DNA from: Heterohyrax brucei | Taxonomy: Eukaryota; Chordata; Mammalia; Hyracoidea; Procaviidae | Length of the DNA: 64,000 nt | Assembly: GCA_028571685.1 (NCBI GenBank) | Contig: CM053154.1 | Location: 10,758,001-10,822,000, forward strand | Reading direction: 5' to 3' | The notes under the pieces: generated by a model | What the model was told of the DNA's origin: nothing | The model's input: the letters and a program-made list of their open reading frames with translations, nothing else | Databases searched by the model: none | Translations under genes and position numbers: made by a program | Shown here: positions 20,334-31,094 of the stretch, piece after piece | Layout: every line of letters begins with the position of its first letter | How positions within the stretch are numbered: the first letter of the stretch is position 1

Positions 20334-20770
20334 TGTCATGGATTGAATTGTGTCCCTACTTCCTCCCCCATGTCCCCTAAAATGTGTAGCAGTTTGGCTG
20401 GGCCTTGATTCCTGGTATTGTGTGATGTTCCTTTAAGCTGTAAACTCTGCCTCTATGTTAATGAGAGAGGATGGAGGTGGTTGTGTTGGTGGGGCAGGAC
20501 TCACTGTGTGAGATTGTATTGTGCCTTGAGACAATCTATTGGGATATAAATGAAATGGAAGTGAGCAGGGAGTTGGAGACCTCATACCATTAAAACAGAA
20601 ATGTACTGAGAGCAAAGTGTGACCTTTAGACCAAAGGTCCCTGTGCCTCAGAAGCTCCACTCTGAATTTGGACGTTGGCCTATTTTTTGTGTGTGAGAAA
20701 ATAAACTTCTCTTTGCTAAAGCCATCTGTGTGTGGTATTTCTGTTATAGCAGCACTAGCTGACCGAGACA
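20334..20770 (+). mobile_element. Solo LTR, MLT1-like (ERVL-MaLR type)
   Basis: A fossil LTR on the plus strand. A perfect CTCCT duplication flanks it (20329-20333 and 20771-20775). At about 437 bases it is shorter than its relatives here. It interrupts an L2-like element. Confidence 0.8.
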
Positions 20771-20885
20771 CTCCTGCAGTGGTATTTGTTTTATCTAGTT
20801 AGCTGTTCCAATGTATGTTTGGCCTTCCCAACTGGATTGTGAAGTCCTTGATGACAGAGATTCAATCATTCATTTGTTCATCTGC
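20771..20885 (+). mobile_element. L2-like LINE 3' end, right of an LTR
   Basis: ACTGGATTGTGAAGTCCTTG followed by ATGACAGAGA and ATTCATTTGTTCAT follows the usual L2 3' end (a 'T-GTAAGCTCCTTGAGGG-like' phrase). It continues the fragment before the LTR. Confidence 0.55.
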
Positions 20886-21055
20886 GGAAGACTCTAGCCC
20901 TGCTCTCCACAAAAACAAAACTCTTTCCCAATTGTGACAGCTAGTTTTTTCTCGGCTTTGTTTTTCAGAATAGCCAAATAAATCTATGGAGACCTTTGCT
21001 CATTGTTAATGTTTACCTCTGTGTTGCTGATGGCACAGATAGTGATTAAAAACCG

Positions 21056-21219
21056 AAACAAAAACCTCAAACCCATTGCAGTCCAGTGGATTCTGACAGC
21101 AATCCTGTAGAACAGAGAGCTGCCCTGTACGGCTTTCCAAGGAGTAGCTGTGGATTTGAACTGCCAGTCTTTTGGTTAGCAGCCACAGCTCTTAACCATC
21201 ATGCCACCAAGCTTCCCAG
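21056..21219 (-). mobile_element. AfroSINE-like SINE
   Basis: Minus strand and near complete: CTCAAACCCATTGCAGTCC, AATCCTGTAGAACAGAG, CTTTCCAAGGAGTAGC and a head with CACCAAGCTTCCC. Confidence 0.88.
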
Positions 21220-21254
21220 GTGGTAATTAGTCCATAAACATTGATTCCATTTAG

Positions 21255-21400
21255 CCAAAGAAACTCCTATAGATGGTAACTGTCTGATCACAGCCTTTTG
21301 CAGGGTGCAGGGCTAGGCTGTGTTTTGTTCTGTTGGGTGTGGGGCGCATGGGGCCACCATGCTTTGGGTGCTGACTCGACAGCCACTAACAATAATGGTG
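21255..21400 (+). mobile_element. Long-type SINE tail with RTE-like end
   Basis: GATGGTAACTGTCTGATCAC, then GTGTTTTGTTCTGTTGGG, GCATGGGGCCACCATGC and CTCGACAGCCACTAACAA. It is the 3' side of the long tRNA-headed SINE family. Confidence 0.6.
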
Positions 21401-22677
21401 GCGTTCATTCAGTGTCTTCCATCCGCGGGGATCCGGGGTCCTCGCAGTGCCTCGACCAGTTCCACCCACACTGAGGGAGTGCAGTAAACACCAGCGGAAT
21501 GAATGGATGGATGAATATGGGCCGAACCAAGCCTTTTCAGTCCAGCTTGGGACAGTCTGGAAAGAAGGCACCGTTTCCCAGCATGCTCAGCCCGGCTTTC
21601 TCTGGTGGAAAATTCGGTGGTGGGCTCTTCAAATTTCTCTGCTGGGAGGGCAAAATTCTTTCTTTCTGCATCCAGAAGGGATGGTTTTCTGCTGAGTCTG
21701 CATGCTCGGGTGGGTGCTTGGCTCTGCTGGCCTGCTCCCGGGGTTGCTGTCCCGTGGCTGGCTGAGTGAGGGAAGGATCAAAAACCACACCTTTGTTAGG
21801 GCCTATGACCTACAGAAGGGTCCAAAAAAAAAAAAAAAAAAGGGAAAACGCTCTGGGCCCTTCAGAGCTTCTAGCATCGTCTCTCCTCAGCCCAGCAGCT
21901 AAACTAATGTTCTCAACTGTGTTCCTTCCCAGGCCATCCACTGTGGAAGCAGCACTGTGTCGTCTGTGCTGGCCAGATGATGGTCAAGTTCTCGCACTTT
22001 CAGGGGCACACAGGAGCCCAACACCGTGTGCGTGGCTTGGAGACACTGCTTTGATCCCCTCAGTGTTTCTCTTGGCCAGCACCGTGGGTCCTCCAGCGTC
22101 AGCATGTGAGCTGGGTTGTTGGGTGCCACCAGGCTGACAGCGAGGTGTGCTCAGTGGCCTGGCTTCTTGCTCTGTGATGGCTTCTGCTACTTTGCCACTT
22201 TCAGAGCAGAGGACATCCACCCCAGCGGCTTGGGGGCCTACAGCCGTTCGAAGCTCCATCGACTACATCTGGAAGCTTCTGGGCTGGCGATGGAGGCCAA
22301 GATTCTGTTTTCCTCTTTGCTGCAAACCAGAGTGCTGGCGCTGCTCAGAAAGGCGCCAAAGTCTGGAGTTGTTCCTTTGTACCTCCTGCGTGGCCGTGCC
22401 AGGAAAAATAAGCGCGTTCACTGGCTGGGATGCTGGGCCTCCCTCAAAGCTGCCCTGAGTGCAGAGGCAGGGTGAGTGCTCAAACATTTCAGCATCTTTC
22501 ACACCTGAGGCTTTATTTCTTTTGGACATTGGGCCTCAGGGAAGTTATCTTCAAAAGGATATATGTTTAGAATATTCTGCCACACTGGCTGTAGCTAGCC
22601 ACTGCATTTTCCGTGGTGGAGTGCCATCAAAGTCACCTTTGGAAAATGGGTCGGTGTGCATATCTGCTCAGCTTCCT
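21401..22677. other. Unique, GC-rich sequence
   Basis: The largest repeat-free block in the left half. Overlapping open frames reach about 120 codons, but I see no conserved domain, no supported splice structure and no CpG island. An A run is at 21824-21841. I would not annotate a gene. Confidence 0.4.
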
Positions 22678-23110
22678 ATATATTTTTTTTAATTATGGTA
22701 AAATACACATAGCATATAATTCACCATTTTAAAGTGCACAGCTCAGTGACTGTGAATCTGATCCAGTCATAATATTATGCAAGCGTCAGTGCTGTCTGCT
22801 TCAGGAATGTTTTCACCACTCCGCAAGGAACTTTGGTACTCATGAAGCAGCACCCCTTGCCCACCTACGCCCCACCCTCCAGATCCTTCTAAACGACTAG
22901 CCCGGTTTCTGACTCTGTGGATTTAACTGTTTTGGACGTCTCACATACGTACATGGAAGCACGTACTATGGGGTCTTTTGTGACTGCCTTCTTTCACTTA
23001 GCATTCTGTTTCCAAGGCTCAGTCCTGTTGTAGCACATATTCCTGTTTCATCCCTCTTTATGGCTGAATGGCTGTCCTGTGTCTTGGGGCAGAAGTTAGT
23101 TTTCCTCTCT
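22678..23110 (-). mobile_element. L1M 3' end
   Basis: Reverse complement of an old L1 3' end: TATGGTAAAATACACATAGC, TTTTAAAGTGCACAGCTC and GTCTTTTGTGACTGCC, then TTTCACTTAGCATTCTG. It is old and diverged, with no coding part. Confidence 0.75.
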
Positions 23111-23177
23111 TGAACTTCCCCTAATACACAGCAGTGACTTCCAAGAGGAGTGTGTGGCAATAGGTGTCCAGTGCAGC

Positions 23178-23330
23178 CCTGGTGACATAGTGTTTGAGTA
23201 CTATGGCTGCTAACTAGAAGGTTGGCAGTTCAAATCTACCAGGCACTCCTCAGAAACTATGAGGCAGTTCTACTCTGTCCTATAGGGTCACTATGAATCA
23301 GCATTGACTCGAAAGCAGCGGGTTTTTTTC
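23178..23330 (+). mobile_element. AfroSINE-like SINE
   Basis: Plus strand and near complete. GCAGCCCTGGTGACATAG, GGTTGGCAGTTCAAATC, GAGGCAGTTCTACTCTGTCC and GGGTCACTATGAATCAGC. Confidence 0.9.
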
Positions 23331-23544
23331 TTTTCTTTTTTTTAATGGGTACCACCCTACACGGGGCTTTCCATCCTGCCTTCCCCCGCCTTTGCACCTT
23401 TGAGGGAGATAGAGAACAGCCTTGGTCCCTCTGTGCCCGAGGGGTCTTCCATAGAAGCATTTGTCACTTTGTGCCTACCGTGTTTATTTTTCTAACTCAC
23501 CCTGCAGTCGAAAGCCTAAGGTATGTGTAACTTGCCACAACAAC

Positions 23545-23665
23545 AAATCCAGCTGCCATTGAGTCGGTGCCAGCTCATAGCACCCCTATGTGTGCTGGAG
23601 TGGAACTGCTCTCAAGCGCTGACTTTCTGGTGGACCATGGCCAGGCAGTTCTTCCGAGTCACCAC
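23545..23665 (-). mobile_element. AfroSINE-like SINE, tail and body
   Basis: CCAGCTGCCATTGAGTCGG, then CAGCTCATAGCACCCC and the GGAGTGGAACTGCTCTC body. The head is lost. Confidence 0.7.
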
Positions 23666-24245
23666 TGTGTGGTCTGGAACCTCCAGCCAAGTTAGCAAAG
23701 GAGAACGTTCAGCACTGGCATCACCCAGGGTCTTCCCGTACTAAAAGCATTGATTAATTCATGCCCATCAGCTGAAGTAGCATAGGATCATGTGGCTTCT
23801 GTCCGGGAGCTGGGCCAGGCTACAGGCGCCAGCAGAGACTGCAGAGCTTTGAGGCAGAATTGCACCTTTCCTTTTCAGCCACCAGGGTATAAGACAGGGC
23901 CAGGGATTCCCCACATTTTACTTATGAGACCATTGGGCCCTCTGTTTGCAATGAATAGGGTCTCTTAGGTGGTCTCCACAGCTAAGTACATTGTCTGTTT
24001 AACCTCTCCTTTTCCTGTGCCAGCTGCTCTGGCCTTGGCAGAAAAAGCTATTGGGCTTCCTCTGAACTGCCTCAGGGAACGCACAGCCCAGCCTAGAGGT
24101 AAACTCCTTCCTCTACCCACTTTTCCTGAAAGTCTCAATGAGCAAATGTGCCTAAGGCACCTCCCCCCAGAGGGCTTCCCATTCTGTTGTTAGAAGATCT
24201 CCATGTACCGGTAGAATGTTCTAGCAGCAGGCTGGCGAGGCTCAT
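23666..24245. other. Unassigned sequence
   Basis: No gene or named repeat is recognised. Confidence 0.35.
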
Positions 24246-24450
24246 AAAGTCCTGGTGGTGTGGTGGTTAAGTGCTTGGTTACTCCCCAGAAGGTCGGTGA
24301 TTTGTACCTCCTGGCTGTTCCTTGAGAGAAGGATGTCACAGTCTGCTTCTGTAAAGATGCAGAGCATTGGAAACCCCAAAGGGACGGTTCTACTCTCTCC
24401 TTTAGGGTCGCTACAGGTTGGAATTGACTCGATGGCAATGGGCTTGTTTT
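24246..24450 (+). mobile_element. AfroSINE-like SINE, full-length type
   Basis: Plus strand. Head GTCCTGGTGGTGTGGTGG, middle ATGTCACAGTCTGCTTCTG, body GGAAACCCCAAAGGGACG and tail GGGTCGCTACAGGTTGGAAT. It has the long central part that many shorter copies lack. Confidence 0.88.
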
Positions 24451-25257
24451 TTGTTGTTGTTTTTCCAAGGGTGATTAAAATGCCATAATTTAAGCCTGCA
24501 TAAGGCCCTTGGATTACACCCACACTAATTTCCTGCTTTAGACACTGTGCTGCCTCACACAAAACGGGTCCTTGGGGGAAGCTGGGTGAAGGATACACAA
24601 GACCAGGCTGGACTATTTTCTGTAACTTCCTGCAACTCTACAGTTATTTCAAACCAAAAAGCTCCTTTAAATGCCATGATTTAGGAAGCCAGGCAACTGT
24701 AGCTAGTTCTTCAGCTGAGCTGGGCTCCTCTGAGCTTACAAGTTTGTGTTCGTCCCTGGGCCATGCCCAGCTCTTTCAGGGGCTGAGCCCCCTCTTTGTC
24801 CTGGTACCCCTTTCCCTAGATAGGGGTTCTCTACTCCAAAGGTGGGACATTTTCAGCTGTTTCTTCTTCCTCAAGGCCACAAAGAGCCCTGATGGATCAC
24901 GCCCACAAACCTCAGGCACACGCAGCCCTGAGGCTCACTACCCGAGCCCCCAGACTCTTGGGCCCGTGCCATTGCTGTCGTCCCCTGCCCTCTCCCGCCC
25001 TGGGCACTTTGCTTCTGTGGTTTCATGTCATTCTCATGACTCTAAGGAAAGACCTTGAACACAGGTGAAGTGTGGGTGTCTCTGGGAGGGGGCAAGGAAC
25101 ATCCCGGCGGAGGGGCAGCAGGAGCAAAGGCCCTGGGGCAGAGCTGTTTGGGCAGTGCAGGAGAGGCTGCGGGCCATTCTGAGGTCAGACCCTTAAGGAG
25201 GAGACAGAGTTTGAAGTCAAGGTTTTACAAGACCCAGAGCAATACACCTCGTGGTAA
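24451..25257. other. Unassigned sequence with an L2-like patch
   Basis: About 25075-25215 (GAGCAAAGGCCCTGGGGC and neighbours) resembles the older part of L2. The remainder holds no gene or named repeat. Confidence 0.4.
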
Positions 25258-25297
25258 ATGTTGTTAGGTGACTTTGAGTCGGCTCCTCATAGCGACC
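25258..25297 (-). mobile_element. RTE 3' tail, left part of a split element
   Basis: TGTTGTTAGGTGACTTTG, then AGTCGGCTCCTCATAGCGAC is the reversed RTE tail. It continues at 26386 after the LTR. Confidence 0.78.
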
Positions 25298-26385
25298 TGC
25301 TGTGGACTGAATTGTGTCCCCCCAGCAATGTGTGTAAGCATGTGGCTGGGCCATGATTCCCAGTCTTGTGTGATTGTCCTCCATTTCATGATCTTCCTGT
25401 GTTGCAAGTCTTAAGAGAATTGCCAATTAACTTCCCAGATTCATCCTAGAAAAAGTGCTGCATACCTCTTTACCAAATATCACTACAGTCACATTCGAAG
25501 TACTCCCCCTAGGAGGCTATACACCAACACCAGTGCCTGGTCCACTCTTCAAAGCAATATTGGGACTCTTTTTCTGGAATGGCCATCAAAGCTGTCATTG
25601 CATTACCCTTGATGTCCTGGATGGCATCAAAGTGTCTTTCTCTCAATACTTGCTTTATCTTTAGAGAAACAAAAAAGTCGCTGGGGGCCCAATCAGGTGA
25701 GTAGGGAGAGTGTTTCAATACAGTTGTTTGTTTACTTGCTAAAACCTCCCTCACAGGCAACTATACGATTAAGTTCATGAACTTGCCACTGTGCACAATG
25801 ATCATTCCAGAAAGCGTTCCAAAATTGCTTTGAAGAATGGACTAGGCACTGGCATCTATGTATAGCTTCCCAAAGGGGATATTTTGAAGGCAACCATAAC
25901 GATATTTACCAATGAGATATGTAGCACTTAGAACAATTAAGTTTGCACACTTGTTGTTAGACCTCCTATTATCTGCTTGTAGTTAATAGGCAAGACTGGA
26001 TTATGATAAAGAAAATTAGGGTGGACTGTAATGTCCTTACTAAGAGAGTTTTCCTGAAACATGGCCTGCACCACTTTTTATCCTACAAGAAAGAAGTGAA
26101 AGGAAAGGGAAACAAGCAGAGAGCTGGCGACCTCCTACCATCGAGAAAGCAGTGTCAGGAGCGGAGTGCATCCTTCGGACTTGGGGTTCCTCTTCTCCAA
26201 CCAAAGGAAGACTGACACAATGCACGGATCTTCCTCCAGAACCAACAGAGAGAGAGGGTGTTCCCCTGGAGCCGACACCCTGAACTCAGACTTCTAGCCG
26301 ACTGGGCTGTATGACAATAAACTGTTCTTTGCTAAAGCTAGTCAGCTGCATTATTTCTGTTAGAGCAGTACTAGATGACTGAGAC
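25298..26385 (+). mobile_element. Solo LTR, MLT1-like, split by a mariner derivative
   Basis: A fossil LTR on the plus strand, about 535 bases without the insert at 25414-25966. The left part holds the GGACTGAATTGTGTCCC start. The right part ends near GTACTAGATGACTGAGAC. Flanks CGACC and GGACC suggest a decayed target duplication inside an RTE. No internal part is present. Confidence 0.8.
25414..25966 (-). mobile_element. Rearranged palindromic mariner derivative, copy 2 (complete, 553 bases)
   Basis: Left arm (25414 to about 25755): the 3' end of a mariner in the same reversed orientation as 62331-62665. On the minus strand it encodes YSPDWAPSDFFVSLKIKQ and RHFDAIQDIKGN. The middle (about 25758-25795) is a terminal-repeat-like segment, TTAAGTTCATGAACTTGCCA. 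The right arm (about 25797 to 25966) is the same 3' end on the plus strand (GATCATTCCAGAAAGCG). TA dinucleotides border both ends (25412-25413 and 25967-25968). It cannot encode a transposase and must have been moved by one supplied in trans. Confidence 0.85.
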
Positions 26386-26800
26386 GGACCCCAGGCCCCA
26401 TACATAACAGGACGAAACACTTCTGCGTCCCGCTCCGTCCTCAGGATTGTCACTGTGTTCGAGCCCCTTTATGCCGCCACTGCGTCAGTCCACCTTGTTG
26501 AGGGTCTTGCTCCTTTTTGATGACTCTCCACTTTCCCAAGCGTGACGCCCTTGTCCACGGGCTCGTCCCTCTTGATAACAAGTCCAAAGTATGGGAGGCA
26601 AACAAAGTCTTGCTGTCCTTGCTTCTAAGGAGTGTTCTGCCTGTACTGCTAGACAGATGTGTTTGTTCAATGGCAGTTCTTCATGGTATATTCAAAATTC
26701 TTCACCAACACTGTAATTCAAAGATCTCAGTTATTTATTCTTCCTTTTTCATTGTCCAGGTTTCACATGCATACGAGGAGGTTGAAAATGCAGGAAATAT
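26386..26800 (-). mobile_element. RTE-type LINE 3' end, right part of a split element
   Basis: Reversed RTE tail and C-terminal region. GACGAAACACTTCTGCGTCC follows exactly where 25297 stopped. The region with CTTGTCCACGGGCTCGTCCC corresponds to the LEKDI-LG segment. The frame is broken. Confidence 0.78.
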
Positions 26801-26934
26801 GGAAGCAGATTCTCCAGGAGCAGAAAAGCAGTCTGTCTGCCTTCTTGGGGCCCCAAGTATGACCATCCCAGTGCTGTCACCTTCTGAAGGCTCTGTGAAG
26901 CTTGTGGAAGACTCTGTATCTTTTCTGTGTTAAG

Positions 26935-27118
26935 GAGCCCTGGTGGCACAGTGGTTAAGCTCTCGACTGCCAACTGAATGTTCAGCAGGTTGATTCTAAC
27001 AGCTGCTCCCCAGGAGGAGGATGTGGGCATCTGCTTCTGTCAAATTGACAGCCTCGGAACTCTATGGGGTAGTTCCACTCCAGGGTCGCTGTGATTCAGA
27101 ACTGACTGAGCAGCAACA
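26935..27118 (+). mobile_element. AfroSINE-like SINE
   Basis: Plus strand. GGAGCCCTGGTGGCACAGTG, GCATCTGCTTCTGTCAAATT, CTCTATGGGGTAGTTCC and GGGTCGCTGTGATTCAGAAC. Confidence 0.9.
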
Positions 27119-27151
27119 TGTCCTGGGACAGTTATTTCTGTGGCCACAGGA

Positions 27152-27330
27152 GACCCCTGATGACGCAAACAGTGAAGGTAGCTAGTGGTTCAAGCCATCC
27201 CAGAGGCATCTTGGAAGACAGGCCTGGCCGTTTGCTTCTGAAAGGTCACAGCCTTGAACACCCTGTGGAGAGTTCCACTTTGCATACCTGGGGTCTCCAT
27301 GAGTCACAGTTGACTCCATGGCAACAACTA
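27152..27330 (+). mobile_element. AfroSINE-like SINE
   Basis: Plus strand. GGCCTGGCCGTTTGCTTC, GGTCACAGCCTTGAACACC, GGGGTCTCCATGAGTCACAG and GACTCCATGGCAACAAC. It belongs to the subtype with the CAACAAC end. Confidence 0.78.
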
Positions 27331-28446
27331 CTTCTGAGACATCCTATAAGGGTGTATTTATAACCCCGACCTGACAGCTGGTGTTAACGAGCCAGAGCTC
27401 TGGGTCCTAGCTGCCTTCTCCCCAAAGCCCTGGCATTTGGAATCAGGCTTTCTCAGGGGTCTCTAGCAAAACGTGACCAGACATTCCAACACCAGTGAAG
27501 AAACCCTGAAGTCTCATGTGCTGTGGTTCAGTGCGGAGCAGAAGTTCCATGTGGATTAGATTTGGCCAGAATGCCTTTGACTTTAAAGCCAATTCGTCAC
27601 AGTCATTTCTGGATTAGGCCCCCAGGAAGCCAAGAAGATGAGCCTGGGATTCCAAAGTCAGAGGCCAGAGATCAGGGGTCACTAGTTGGCACCCCCCAGA
27701 GCATCCCTCCTCTGCAGCCGCTCAGGGATGCTAGTACTGCGGAAAACAAACCTGGCATCTCCAGCTCCCTGCCGGTGTCCTCTGGCTCTGTGCCTGTGCC
27801 TGGTGGGCAATGGGACCCCTCTCGGCCGCTCCTGGGGTGCTGTGTAGGGGTGCTCCAGCCTTGGATCAGTAGATAATGAGGCCCCACCCCACCCCTAGCC
27901 TATTGTCTGTTTGTGACTCCTGCCTCACCGATGACCAGGCAGCAGCGCAGAGGCAGCTTCTGAATCTGGTCTGTGAGTGGGGCTGATTGGTTCTTTCTAG
28001 GGGGAAGGAGGTTGGTCCTATTCTTTCCCTATGAGAAGCTCTGTGTCTTGGACCCCAAGTTCTCTGAGTGCAGGGACATGCTGCATCCACCCCAATGGAA
28101 GTCACATTTGGTCACCAGAGGGCCTCTTCTTAATCTGCCCACTGCACCCTGGTGGGCACAGCCTCTTGAGGCCAGGCCGTGTCACTGCAGAGCTCAAAAG
28201 GGTTGTGATGTCCACAGCAGTGGCTGTAGCCCTAGCAGGATGGGAGGGACCAAAGGGAAGGAGAGCAGGGCCTCTGTCCAGCAGCACAGCCCCATTCAGG
28301 TGCCATGGAGAGAAGAGGAAGTCAGCTTTTCTGAGCGACCCTAGATTTTCTACTGAGAGGGTGAAGGTGACATCACAGAGAAGTCATTCTCTTGCCAAGA
28401 CCCCTGTCTGACTTCACTGTCTGCTAGCAGCACACAATTCAGCCAC
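27331..28446. other. Unique GC-rich sequence
   Basis: Overlapping open frames of about 115-125 codons occur, but no domain or exon signal is convincing. No named repeat is seen. Confidence 0.4.
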
Positions 28447-28622
28447 ACTGACTGCTATATGTGGCACTGTGGTTAAGCATTCAGCTGCTGATCAAGAGGT
28501 CGGCAGTTCAAATCCACCAGCTGCTCTGTGGAAGTCCTCTGGGGCAGTTCTACTCTGTCCTATAGGGTTGTTATGAGTCAGAATTGACTTGATGGCAATG
28601 AGTTTGGCTTTTTGGTTTGGGT
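28447..28622 (+). mobile_element. AfroSINE-like SINE
   Basis: Plus strand. TGGCACTGTGGTTAAGC, AGGTCGGCAGTTCAAATCC, CTCTGGGGCAGTTCTACTC and GGGTTGTTATGAGTCAGAAT. It is near complete. Confidence 0.92.
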
Positions 28623-28654
28623 TACCAGTTGGCACTCATATTGATGCTGTTCCC

Positions 28655-28815
28655 AGTGCTTTGTGCATATTAGTTCATTTAATAGTCAGAACAGCCCGTT
28701 TTACAGTTGTAAAAACTGAGGCATATAGAAGTTCAAGCTGGAGCCATTAGGGGATTTAAACTCATTCTTTCTGGTTTCAAGTTCTTTCTCCTGACCACTG
28801 TGCAGTGGTTTAAGA
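28655..28815 (-). mobile_element. MIR SINE
   Basis: TTAGTTCATTTAATAGTCAG, CAGTTGTAAAAACTGAGGCA and the GGATTTAAACTCATTCTTTC side follow a reversed MIR. It is an old, mammal-wide element. Confidence 0.72.
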
Positions 28816-29459
28816 TTTAATCATGATAAAATATTTGCCAAATTCTTGAAGTCCTGAGTGCTGTGGTTTAGATTACCTCACCCTGTTTCATGACCTCACT
28901 CTTCTGTGGGGAAGGTGTTTATTTATTTTCTTAATTATGCTTTAGGTAAAGGCTGACAGCTTAAGTTGGTTTCTCACATATTGTTGTGTGGCCCTAGTCT
29001 CTCTGTAATGTGACAGTGCAGCCCTCCTTTCCACTCTTGGTTTCTCATGTCCGTTCCACTACCTCATGTCCTTTTCTGCTTTCTCATCTCAGGGAAGGTG
29101 TTTTGTGGCCGTTGGGTAAGTACAGAAACAGCAGCTCTGATAGGCTGGCCGGCAGCAATGGGAATTCAAGCTCTTACTTCTGGCTCGGCGGTTATCCAGG
29201 CAGAGAGATGTCCTCGGGGTGGGGGCCCACTTGGCCCAGCCCTGGGCTTTCTGCCAGCAAGGAACTCTCTGGCCTTCACGTCTCTCGTTCTTGCTGTGTC
29301 TTCCCTGAGTGTCGGAACTGGCCTGGCACTGCAGCCCGGCACGACAGAGCTCCAACGCCCCCCCCCATCCCATCTCTGGCTGGCCTCTCATCCCAGGAAG
29401 TCAGCGCCTTCTCCAGCTGCCTCTTATTACCCCCACCTCCTCTCTGTCACCACACTCCC
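28816..29459. other. Unassigned sequence
   Basis: No gene or repeat family is recognised. Two overlapping open frames of about 190 codons run through 29010-29631, but neither has a domain signature and they end in an L2 fragment. Confidence 0.38.
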
Positions 29460-29550
29460 AATCTCCAGGTCAAGGCTGAAAACATTGGAATCATCTTTTA
29501 CTCCTTCTTTCTCACCTGCCCTCAACCCCAATCATTGCCAAGTCAGAGGA
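29460..29550 (+). mobile_element. L2 LINE fragment
   Basis: TTGGAATCATCTTTTACTCC, then TTTCTCACCTGCCC, then AATCATTGCCAAGTC is a typical L2 phrase. The same element class is at 53450-54010. Confidence 0.6.
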
Positions 29551-29689
29551 AAGAAAGACTCTTGGGGACATCCGAGTGACAATCCATTGGGAGATCTCCT
29601 GGCATGTTCAAACAAGATCTTAGATCCCTGAGTCTTTTCTTTTTTCTAATACTTTTAAGTTTAATTATTATTATTTTACTGTACTTTAG

Positions 29690-29850
29690 AAGAACTGGTG
29701 GTGTTGTCACTAAGTACAAGGACTGCTAACCAAAAAGTCAGCAGTTCAAATCCTCCAGGCATCCCTTGGAAACTCTGTGGTGCAGTTCTCCTCTGTCCTA
29801 CAGGGCAGCTGTGGGTTAGCATCAACTTGATGACACTGAGTTTGGTTTGT
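29690..29850 (+). mobile_element. AfroSINE-like SINE
   Basis: Plus strand and near complete. TGGTGGTGTTGTCACTAAGT, AGTCAGCAGTTCAAATCC, AAACTCTGTGGTGCAGTT and GATGACACTGAGTTTGG. Confidence 0.9.
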
Positions 29851-29855
29851 TTTTT

Positions 29856-30785
29856 TTTAGAAGAAGGTTTGCAGAACAAACCAGGTTTCCATTAAACAAC
29901 TAGTACACATATTGTTTTATGACACTGGTTAACAATCCCACAACATCAACACCCTCCCTTCTCGACTTTGGGTTCCCCATTACCATTTCTTGTCCTTTCC
30001 TGCCTTCTAAGTCCTTGCCCCTGGGCTGTTGTGTCTGTTTAGTCTGGTTTCATTTTATAAGGCTGTCTAATCTTTGGCTGCAGGGTATAAAGCTCAGGAA
30101 TGACTTCATCACTGAACTGAAAAGATGTCCAGGGACCATTCTCTCAGGGTGTCTCCAGTGTCCATCAGGCCACCTGGCCGGGTCTTTGTTTTTGTGTCAG
30201 AATTTCCTTCTGCACTTTCTTCCGGCTCTGTCTGGGACCCTCCCCTGTGGTCTCCCTCAGAGCAGTCAGTGGTGATAGCCGGGCACCATCTAGTTGTGCT
30301 GAACTCAATCTGCTGGAGGGGTGATGGATGTGGTCCATTAGTCCTTTGCGCTAGTCTTTCCGTTGTCTCTGTAGCTGTATCCATCCCTCCTTGCTCTCAG
30401 AGGGGTAAGACCAGCAGAGTATCTCAGATGGCCACTCATAGGTTTTTAAGACCCAGATGCCACTCAGCAAAGTAGAGTATAAAACATTTTCTCTGTAAAC
30501 TATGTTATGCCCCCTGAGCTAGATGCTCCCTGAGACCATGGTCCCCACAGCCCTCAGCCCAGTAGTGTGGTCCCTTGGAGAGTTTGGACGTGTCCATGGA
30601 GTTTTCCTGGCCTTGCCTTGGTCAGGTGGTGCTGGATTTCCCAGTCTGGGGCACTGTCTTGCCTTCACCCAAGTTATAACTTACCTACTGTCTAGTTAGT
30701 GTTTCCGCGGGGCCCCAACCTCCGCCAAAGATTGTTGCTATTTGTGTGGAACCCTTTCTGTGAGTATTTGCAGTGGTGTCCCCTG
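29856..30785 (-). mobile_element. L1 3' UTR, long fragment
   Basis: Reversed L1 3' end. It starts at the polyadenylation side (GAAGGTTTGCAGAACAAAC), then CATATTGTTTTATGACACTG and CCCTTCTCGACTTTGGGTTC. Further in, CGGGCACCATCTAGTTGTGC, AGACCCAGATGCCACTCAGC and AAAGATTGTTGCTATTTGTG follow. It is about 930 bases and non-coding. Confidence 0.78.
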
Positions 30786-31094
30786 AATCTTCCCCCCCAC
30801 CCAGTTCACACTGTCATCTGATGGCCACTCACCCTCAGACACCTGACCACGTTCATGGGGGCATTCTGGCTTTAAGTCTCTCTCTCTCCCCCAGATTTCA
30901 TGGGCTTGAGAGTGGGGTGCTTTCTCTTGGGGTTTCAATGAAGGAGAGCGACCTCAATGCTGGCTTGTCCATGTATCTTCACGGGGTGTCCATCCATCTT
31001 CCTCCATGTGTGTCTCTGTGTGCAGTGTGTTCTTTGTTAGACACCGCTTAGCAGTGTGATTAGGCTTAGGACTCATGGTACTCCAGCAAGGCAC
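30786..31094. other. Unassigned sequence
   Basis: It may continue the L1 on its left, but I cannot follow it. A short CT run sits at about 30879-30892. Confidence 0.35.

Noticed and set aside
21766-22475. A multi-frame open region that might be an exon cluster
   Set aside because: Frames overlap on both strands, none has a domain, and no conserved splice pattern is visible.
29010-29631. Two overlapping open frames of about 190 codons
   Set aside because: No domain, no splice support, and the right end is an L2 fragment.
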